64,000 nt of DNA from Archangium minus (lineage in GTDB: Bacteria > Myxococcota > Myxococcia > Myxococcales > Myxococcaceae): positions 62,001 through 126,000 of the forward strand of contig NZ_CP043494.1 in the NCBI RefSeq assembly GCF_044360475.1. Direction: 5' to 3'. The notes below the pieces were generated by a model. The model saw only the letters and a list, made by a program, of their open reading frames with translations. It was not told the DNA's origin and ran no database searches. Positions 58,219 through 64,000 of the stretch are shown here, in pieces (positions within the stretch are counted from its first letter, which is position 1; each line of letters starts with the position of its first letter). The translations under genes were made by a program, and so were the position numbers.

Positions 58219-60768
58219 TCACTCCCCGGAGAGCTTGGAGAGGGGTCCGCGGATGGAGGTGACCTGGCCCGTCTTGATTTCCACCAGGACTTTCAAGGAC
58301 TTACCGTCCGCGACGAGCCGCAGGGTGTGCTTGCCCGGGGGAAGGGGAACCCGGAAGAGCGGAGTGTCGCCCAGCCGCTCGCTGCCCCGGTAGACGGTGA
58401 CGTACTGGTCCGTGGCGAGTGTCAAGAAACCCTTGTCACTGGAGGTCCCGGCCGCCCCGGAGCGCTCCCGCTCCAGGGCCTGCCACGCCCGGTCTGCCTC
58501 GTCGGAGTTCGTCACCAGCTCGGGAGAGGTCTCCACGCCCACGGGGGTCGCACTTCGCTTGCGGCGCGGGCCTGCCGACGCCTTGCCGCGCTTCACTGGC
58601 TGCGCGGGCTCCTCGTCCTTCACGCTCTCGGAGGCCACGTTGGGGGGAGGCTCCTGCGCGGGGGGAGGGGCTTCGGCGGTGGGGGTGGTGGGCGCGAGGG
58701 CCGTGGGCTCCGGCGGGGCGGACTCGGCAGGAGGAGGTTGCGGCGCCTCGGCGGGCGGCGGGGCGTCCCCTGTGTCGGGGGGTAGAGTCTGTGGGGCCGC
58801 AGCCGCGGGAGCGCTCTCCGCGAGGGCCTCGGTGGCGCGAGTCGCCGGGGGAGGCGGGAAGAGCCGCGAGGACAGGAGGCCACCGTCCAGCCGCAGCACG
58901 ACCAGGGTCGCGGCGCCACCCAGGAGGAGCAGGAGGAGCAGCATGGCCACCCGCACACCCTTTCCACGGGCGGGCGCGGGCGAGGCTGCGTCAACGTTCT
59001 TCTGTGGCAGGGGCGAACGCTGGAGGTTCGGCGCGGTGGTGGGCTCCTCCTCCTCGGAGGGGAGCGTCAGGGAGGGTTGGGTGGGGTACTCCGGCGGGTC
59101 GTCCTCGGGCTCCACCGGGCGAGGCCGGGGCAGCGGCGAGCGGATGGAGGGCCGGGTGGGGGCTTCCGGCACTTCCGTGATGGCGTCCAGGTGCGCCAGT
59201 GACGCCCGGCGTGCCGGACGCGTGGGGTTGTACCGGGGGACGGTGTTGTCCGAGGTGACAGGCTGCTCGCCGGTGGGCGTGGTGCGCTGCGGCCGGATGA
59301 CGGCGGTCTTGAGCTCCGGCTCCTGTGACTCCGTCTCCGGAGGCACGGGGGGCGGCAGGGCGTCGGTGCGGCTCAGGCTGCGCGCGCGGGGGACGACCGG
59401 TTCGGGCGTCGCGGTCCGGAGGGAGGCCCGGGGCGGATCCGGAACGGGTGGGGCGGTCACCGCGGGAGGCTCGGCTGCGACACGGGCTGGGCGGGCGCGA
59501 GCCGTGAGCTGCGCCGGCCGCTGCACGTTGGTGTCCTCGGGGGGAGGCGGCGGTGGCGAGGCCGGGGAGGGAAGCGGCGCCGGAGGCCTGGTGACCAGCG
59601 AGTAGGAGACGATGTCCGTCTGCTCGGAGAGCACGGCCTGGCCGGGTGCCGGGAAGAGGGGCGCGGAGATGATGGGCAGGCGCTGCGGGGCGGGGGTCCG
59701 CACGGGCGGCGCGGGAGGAGGGGGGGCTGGCGCTTCCTTCTCCGAGAAGGGTTGCGCGAGCTTCACCTCGCCCGTGGAGGCCCGGCCGCTGGCCAGCAGC
59801 TGGCGCGTCTGCTCGCGCCGCTCGGCGAAGAGGCGCCGCAGCAGCTCACCACTCTGCTCGGGCAGCCAGATGAGCGGGGCCACGGCGCGCTCCAGCTCGC
59901 GGGCGAACTCCAGCGTGCTCGCGTGGCGTTCGTCGCGCTTGCGCGCCAGCGCCTTGAGCACGAGCGCGTCCAGCTCTGGGGGAATCGCCTTGTTGGCGCG
60001 CGAGGGCTCGGGGATGGGGCCCTTGAGCACCGCGTTGCACACCGCCGCGGGCGCCTTGCCCGGGAAGAGCCGCATGCCGGTGAGGCACTCGTGCAGCACC
60101 ACGCCCAGGCTGAAGAGATCGCTCCGCGCGTCCAGCGGCTCGCCCAGAATCTGCTCCGGCGACATGTACCCGCTGGTGCCCTTCACCATGCCCACCTGCG
60201 TGCGGCTGGCACCGGCCAGACTCTTCGCGATGCCGAAGTCCAGCAGCTTGGTGACGCCCTCGTACGTCACCATGATGTTCTTCTCGGCCACGTCGCGGTG
60301 GATGACGGGCGAGGGCTGGCCGAGCGCGTCCGTGAAGGTGTGCGCGTAGTGCAGCGCCAGCGCCGTGTCCCTCGCGGCGGCGAGGGCAAACCCCATGGGC
60401 ATGGGCTCGTTGGCGGCATGGCACGCGCGGGCCACCTCGAGCAGCGTGGCGCCCGGCACGAACTCCATGGCCAGGAAGAGCTCGTCGTTGGCCACGTCCA
60501 GGTCGAACACCTGCGCGATGTTCGGGTGGTTGAAGGCCGCCGTCACCCGGGCCTCGTCCAGGAACATCTGGACGAACTCCTCCTGGCCCTGGATGTCCGG
60601 GAGGATCTTCTTGAGCACCACGGGCTTGTGGAAGCCGGCCAGGCCGCGCCGGGTCGCGAGCAGGATCTCCGCCATCCCGCCCGTGCTCAGGCGACAGAGC
60701 ACCTCGTAGTTGCCCATCTGCCTGCCGCGCACATCATCCGGCGCGAAGGGGAGCTTCGACCCAGCCAT
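58219..60768 (-). CDS. Ser/Thr protein kinase with C-terminal PEGA domain (large linker)
   Basis: 849 residues. Kinase domain (about 20-285) with 'CRLSTGGMAEILLATRRG', 'VVLKKILPD' (Lys), 'HRDVAEKNI' (catalytic loop), 'DFGIAKS' and 'GTSGYMSPEQILGEPLDARSDLFSLGVVLHE'. A roughly 300-residue Pro/Ala-rich linker leads to one membrane helix (about 603-625, 'MLLLLLLLGGAATLVVL') and a PEGA domain (about 780-845, 'VTVYRGSERLGDTPLFRVPLPPGKHTLRLV'). Active-site residues are complete. It is the second PEGA kinase in the window, divergent from the first in the linker; its inputs are unknown. Upstream spacer is 462 bases. Confidence 0.9.
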   Translation of the reverse strand: MAGSKLPFAPDDVRGRQMGNYEVLCRLSTGGMAEILLATRRGLAGFHKPVVLKKILPDIQGQEEFVQMFLDEARVTAAFNHPNIAQVFDLDVANDELFLAMEFVPGATLLEVARACHAANEPMPMGFALAAARDTALALHYAHTFTDALGQPSPVIHRDVAEKNIMVTYEGVTKLLDFGIAKSLAGASRTQVGMVKGTSGYMSPEQILGEPLDARSDLFSLGVVLHECLTGMRLFPGKAPAAVCNAVLKGPIPEPSRANKAIPPELDALVLKALARKRDERHASTLEFARELERAVAPLIWLPEQSGELLRRLFAERREQTRQLLASGRASTGEVKLAQPFSEKEAPAPPPPAPPVRTPAPQRLPIISAPLFPAPGQAVLSEQTDIVSYSLVTRPPAPLPSPASPPPPPPEDTNVQRPAQLTARARPARVAAEPPAVTAPPVPDPPRASLRTATPEPVVPRARSLSRTDALPPPVPPETESQEPELKTAVIRPQRTTPTGEQPVTSDNTVPRYNPTRPARRASLAHLDAITEVPEAPTRPSIRSPLPRPRPVEPEDDPPEYPTQPSLTLPSEEEEPTTAPNLQRSPLPQKNVDAASPAPARGKGVRVAMLLLLLLLGGAATLVVLRLDGGLLSSRLFPPPPATRATEALAESAPAAAAPQTLPPDTGDAPPPAEAPQPPPAESAPPEPTALAPTTPTAEAPPPAQEPPPNVASESVKDEEPAQPVKRGKASAGPRRKRSATPVGVETSPELVTNSDEADRAWQALERERSGAAGTSSDKGFLTLATDQYVTVYRGSERLGDTPLFRVPLPPGKHTLRLVADGKSLKVLVEIKTGQVTSIRGPLSKLSGE

Positions 60769-61230
60769 TCGAGAAAGCCGAGCTTATATGGCCGTCCGCT
60801 CCGACGCGAAAGCCGACGCCGTGATTTTCGAGTGAGAGCGCAACCCGAGCGGATTCTACCTACATGTCTGGTGCTGAAGGTGGCGCCTGCGGAAGCAGGT
60901 GAAGCCAGACAGGCCCCGCTCCTTTTGTCCTTTTCTTGAGAAGTGAAAGAAAACACCGGGAGAGCGTGGGAAGCCACGCCCTGCGTCCGCGAAGGATCGT
61001 GCGCAATCTCTACCGGGTGGACAGGAGGGCTGTTCACTCCTCATCGGGTCCGGGGGACTGGGTTGGTTCGCAACGCTTCCATAGATCCCACCCCCCGGTG
61101 CCGCTGCAAGCCCCAAGACGTGTGTCCACATTGGCGGAATCGGAATCCCATCCAGATGACCGGCACAACGCTAGAAATGAAAACTTTCACTGGACCCGTA
61201 ATTCGGCTCTCCACGACAAACGGAGTTCCC
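60769..61230. other. divergent-promoter spacer of PEGA kinase and PilZ gene
   Basis: No gene is supported, although a plus-strand frame is open from 60943 into the PilZ gene. It holds the kinase promoter on the left and the PilZ promoter on the right. Weak inverted repeats at about 60932-60955 (TTTTCTT/AAGAAAA) and TGAAA-AC-TTTCA (about 61181) are possible regulator sites, but I would not press them. Confidence 0.4.
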
Positions 61231-63294
61231 ATGGCGACGGAGAAGGCGGAGCGTACGCGAGCCCGAGAGCGCTTCCTGGGTTACCGCATGGGTCCTGGGC
61301 TGTTGGCAGTGGCGGCGGTGGAGGGGGAGTTGTCGTCGGCGGGGAGGCTGGTGCAGCTCTCGCCGGAGCATCTGACGATGAGCCTGTCCAAGCCCACGGC
61401 GCTGCGGCCCGGGCAGACGGCGAATGTGGTGTTGGGCCTGGGAGCGCAGCGCACGTCGCTGCGGGCCGAGGTGATGAACGTGCACGTGCCGGGGCCGGAG
61501 GCGCCGCCGGAGCTGAGCCTGCGCTTCGTGGCGCCGCTGTTGGAGCAGGCGCGGCACATCGTCTCCATGCTGGAGGGCTGGAGGGACAAGGGCCAGCTGG
61601 AGACGCCGCACACGAGCCCCATCTGGAAGGAGCGCATTACGCGGCCGGATCGCATCGGCCGCATCTTCGAGGCGCTGACGGCGCGGCGGTGCCGGGGCAT
61701 GGCGCGCTCGGCCTCGGGGGACGTGGAGCTGACGGCGGCGCTCTACGACAAGTATGACGGGCGGGTGTCGTGGGAGGCCAACGGGGTGCTGCCCTCGGGG
61801 CCCTTCGCGCTGGAGGTGTTCGGCTTCAGCTCGGTGCTGCACTTCCTGGTGGAGCACACCTCGTACGAGGATGGACTGTGGAGCGTGGCGCTGCCGCGCG
61901 AGCTGGTGCGCTACCGCCACCGCAAGCTGCGCAGGGCGCCGGCGTGGGGAGGGTGCGCGGCGCACTTCGCCCATCCGCTCTGGCCGCAGGTGCGCGTGGA
62001 GCGGGAGCTGATGGACATCTCGTACGAGGGCCTGTCCTTCGCCACGCAGCCGGGAGAGGACCTGATGTACCCCGGGCTGGTGCTGCCGGAGGTGACGGTG
62101 GGGCTGCCGGGGAAGGAGCCGGTGCGGGTGAGGGCGGAGGTGCGCAACATCATCGGCACGTCGCTGGGCCGGCGCTGTGGCCTCCGGGTGGAGCCGCTGA
62201 ATGAGGAGGAGGGCGCGCGCTGGCGGTGGCTGGTGGAGGAGCAGAGCCATCCAAACACGCGGGTGAAGGGGCCGTGGAACCAGGGCACGTGGGAGCTGTT
62301 CGAGCGCTCGGGGTACTTCCGGCTGTCGGGGAAGAGCCCGGCGGACTTCGAGCGGATGCAGGCCGAGTACCGTGACGCGCACGAGCGGCTGGAGGGCCAC
62401 CCGCGGCTGGGCTACCGGGTGGTGCGGCCGATGCCGAGCGGCGAGTCGGTGGAGGCGAGCCTGTCGTGGCTCAAGCCGTACTCGGGGAGCTGGCTGGGAC
62501 ACCAGCTGGCGCGCCAGCAGCCGCGCAACGAGAAGCTGCGCAGCACGGCTCGGGACGCGCTGCGGGACGTCTACCTGCGGGGCTTCGAGCCGGCGCAGAT
62601 TGACCCGGAGGTGAAGTGGTTCCTCGCGTACTGCGAGGCGAACGTGAGGTGGGTGAAGTTCACGGCGTTCGACTTCGCCGAGTGGTACCAGCACACGGGC
62701 CAGGCGTGCATGGTGCCGTTCCGCTTCATGGAGGCGGACGCGCGGCGCGAGTGGAGCATGCCCGAGGGCTTCAGCCTGAGCGCGCCGACGGAGGCGGAGC
62801 GGACGGAGCTCTTCGAGCGGCTGAAGGCGACGCGGCCGGAGGCGTACCGGGAGGCGTTGGACCTGGTGCCGGAGCGGTTTGACCTGGCGGAGCTCAAGCG
62901 CCAGTGGAGCGAGGCGAAGCTTACGCGGGAGCGGGATGTGCTGGTGGCGCGCAAGGACGGGCGCGCGCTGGCGGTGGGGGTGATGGAGACGGCGCACGCG
63001 GGGCTCAACCTGTTCAACGTGCTGAACGGGCTGCGGATCATCCCGCTGGGGGACGAGGCGTCAGCGGAGGGGCAGGAGGCGATGCTGGCGCTGCTGGCGG
63101 GAGCGGCGGAGTGGTACCGCGCTCGGGGGCTGGACGTGTTCGTGCACTACGTGGAGACGGAGCACACGCGGTACACGGAGCAGGCGCGGCTGGTGGACCT
63201 GGGCGAGGGGCGCATCTGGATTCTGTCGACGCAGCTCCTGCCGGACTTCATCGAGCACCTGTGCGAGGCGACGACGCCGAGGGGAGACATGTGA
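61231..63294 (+). CDS. PilZ-domain protein with acetyltransferase-like C-terminus
   Basis: 687 residues from ATG 61231 (GGAG at 61222-61225). Two PilZ-like units: a degenerate one at about 25-115 ('SSAGRLVQLSPEHLTMSLSKPTALRPGQTANVVLGLG') and a fuller one around 245-330 with 'ELMDISYEGLSFATQPGEDLMYPGLVLPEV' (the D-x-S-x-x-G signature), but no clear RxxxR upstream. The C-terminal 150 residues ('ERDVLVARKDGRALAVGVMETAHAGLNLFNVLNGLRIIPLGDEASAEGQEAMLALLAGAAEWYRARGLDVFVHYVE') follow a GNAT-like pattern. This suggests c-di-GMP-linked control of an acyl transfer, unproven. It converges on the gene at 63305. Confidence 0.75.
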   Translation: MATEKAERTRARERFLGYRMGPGLLAVAAVEGELSSAGRLVQLSPEHLTMSLSKPTALRPGQTANVVLGLGAQRTSLRAEVMNVHVPGPEAPPELSLRFVAPLLEQARHIVSMLEGWRDKGQLETPHTSPIWKERITRPDRIGRIFEALTARRCRGMARSASGDVELTAALYDKYDGRVSWEANGVLPSGPFALEVFGFSSVLHFLVEHTSYEDGLWSVALPRELVRYRHRKLRRAPAWGGCAAHFAHPLWPQVRVERELMDISYEGLSFATQPGEDLMYPGLVLPEVTVGLPGKEPVRVRAEVRNIIGTSLGRRCGLRVEPLNEEEGARWRWLVEEQSHPNTRVKGPWNQGTWELFERSGYFRLSGKSPADFERMQAEYRDAHERLEGHPRLGYRVVRPMPSGESVEASLSWLKPYSGSWLGHQLARQQPRNEKLRSTARDALRDVYLRGFEPAQIDPEVKWFLAYCEANVRWVKFTAFDFAEWYQHTGQACMVPFRFMEADARREWSMPEGFSLSAPTEAERTELFERLKATRPEAYREALDLVPERFDLAELKRQWSEAKLTRERDVLVARKDGRALAVGVMETAHAGLNLFNVLNGLRIIPLGDEASAEGQEAMLALLAGAAEWYRARGLDVFVHYVETEHTRYTEQARLVDLGEGRIWILSTQLLPDFIEHLCEATTPRGDM

Positions 63295-63304
63295 GCCGGG
63301 TGGG

Positions 63305-64000
63305 TCAGCCGCGGTGGCGCTCGGCCGTGCGGTAGAGCTGGGAGAGGGAGAAGTCGAGAAGGGACTGACGGGAGCGCAGGTAGCGGTGGGCGCGGACCAT
63401 GGGAAACCAGACGCGCTGGCCGACGAGGACCTGGGCCTCGCCGAGCTTCTTGCGAGGGAGCCATTGGCCGCCGAGGTTGCGCACGAGCACCTCGCCCAGG
63501 TAGGCGCCCACGGCGGGGACAGCGTGCTCGTCGATGTGTTGGCGCTCGAAAGCCTCGGGGAAGTTCTCCGACCAGAAGTGGGCGTCGATGTCGGTGAGGG
63601 ACTCGGGGGTTTCCGTGAAGACGGAGGGGACTTTTGAGTGCAGGAGTGCCACGAGGCGCTCTGCGAGGTAGCCGTAGTAGTCGCGGACGCGCTCGGAGTC
63701 CTCCACGTCCGGAGGAAGGGCGGAGTCGGCGGGGAGCCACTCTTCGGGCTCGGGCGGCTGCCAGGCGTTGAGCTCAGCGATTTTGCGCTGACGCTCGCCG
63801 AGGGCGACGCGGTCCACGACACGAGAGAGGAGAGGAGCCACATCCGGGTGGAAGCGGGGCGCCACGGGAGTGAGCGCGGCGCTGCGCTCGCGCAGGGAGC
63901 GAAGCACGGTGTCGAAGTCGAGGTCCGGGCGGAGGTGGACGTGGGCACGGGCCTGGGCGACACGGGCCTCGTCACGGGCGAAGTCCGCGGCGGTGGGCCA
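63305..64000 (-). CDS. unknown protein (partial, right edge)
   Basis: The reverse-strand frame is open from a stop at 63305 to the right edge, 231 codons, so the start lies outside. Recognisable bits are 'FHPDVAPLLSRVVDRVALGERQRKIAELNAWQPPEPEEWLPADS' and 'VRDYYGYLAERLVALLHSKVPSVFTETPESLTDIDAHFWSENFPEAFERQHIDEHAVPAVGAYLGEVLVRNLGGQWLPRKKLGEAQVLVGQRVWFPM'. The stretch 'AYLGEVLVRNLGGQW' is a well-conserved-looking helix. No known domain. It is soluble by composition. Stops 10 bases from the PilZ stop. Confidence 0.6.
   Translation of the reverse strand, partial: WPTAADFARDEARVAQARAHVHLRPDLDFDTVLRSLRERSAALTPVAPRFHPDVAPLLSRVVDRVALGERQRKIAELNAWQPPEPEEWLPADSALPPDVEDSERVRDYYGYLAERLVALLHSKVPSVFTETPESLTDIDAHFWSENFPEAFERQHIDEHAVPAVGAYLGEVLVRNLGGQWLPRKKLGEAQVLVGQRVWFPMVRAHRYLRSRQSLLDFSLSQLYRTAERHRG

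Noticed and set aside
61171..62997. 608-codon reverse-strand frame opposite the PilZ gene
   Set aside because: Antisense shadow with Arg/His/Leu/Pro-rich, low-complexity translation and no ribosome site; the plus-strand gene has conserved motifs.
1..64000. tRNA, rRNA, CRISPR, transposase and integrase genes
   Set aside because: I scanned for cloverleaf-like T-loop motifs, identical short repeats and typical recombinase motifs and saw none; a tool such as tRNAscan-SE could settle tRNAs.

Overview
The window is high-GC DNA (roughly 65-70 percent GC by eye) and almost certainly from a myxobacterium of the Cystobacter/Archangium/Myxococcus group. Pointers are a DUF2381-family gene cut by the left edge, two Ser/Thr protein kinases with C-terminal PEGA domains, a trypsin-like protease with a MYXO-CTERM-like tail, an ELWxxDGT repeat protein, a DUF7151-type repeat lipoprotein, many lipoproteins and Cys-rich secreted proteins, and codons ending in G or C. 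I found about 48 intact genes, several decayed ones, and no tRNA, rRNA, CRISPR array or transposase.

Layout. 1-2020: the DUF2381 fragment, a YdcF-like gene and a pair of small Cys-rich genes. 2167-7714: a compact three-gene operon (DUF559/PD-(D/E)XK nuclease, an unknown protein, a 1075-residue protein with two P-loop ATPase modules, the second HerA-like). It is my best candidate for an uncharacterised defence or DNA-processing system. 7733-9218: DUF1330, GST and membrane-protein genes. 9753-12965: a lytic transglycosylase with a long Gly-rich repeat tail, then two orphan genes. 13194-18856: a DUF4331/TPR/small-protein operon and oligopeptidase B. 19107-21845: a DUF6492 gene, a decayed oxidoreductase and a twin-PAN secreted protein.

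21901-24322 holds a PEGA kinase and a 95-residue gene separated by a roughly 260-bp spacer with a cluster of DnaA-box-like 9-mers and an AT-rich patch. Sampled strand composition tends to change from C-rich to G-rich on the plus strand near there, so the spacer is a candidate replication origin even though no dnaA, dnaN or par gene is in view.

24519-37072: lipoproteins, a squalene/phytoene synthase, an aldo/keto reductase, a quinone oxidoreductase, a PhoD-like phosphatase, a kelch protein, signal peptidase I and a GH18 chitinase. 37257-42902: a coding remnant, a NYN-domain protein, the DUF7151 lipoprotein and a chemoreceptor. 42920-43716: two decayed gene pieces lying back to back. 43703-49529: a glycosyltransferase, a lipoprotein-type penicillin-binding protein, small lipoproteins and the trypsin-like protease. 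49574-52148: a LysR regulator facing an NAD(P)-binding SDR gene and an SRPBCC gene, probably acquired. 52235-64000: a frameshifted beta-lactamase-family hydrolase, the ELWxxDGT protein, a MscS channel with a cyclic-nucleotide domain, the second PEGA kinase, a PilZ protein and an unknown gene running off the right edge.

A hairpin repeat (9-bp stem CCCTCTCCC/GGGAGAGGG) occurs four times, always between genes. Most of the region reads as envelope, secretion and signalling functions around a few accessory insertions.
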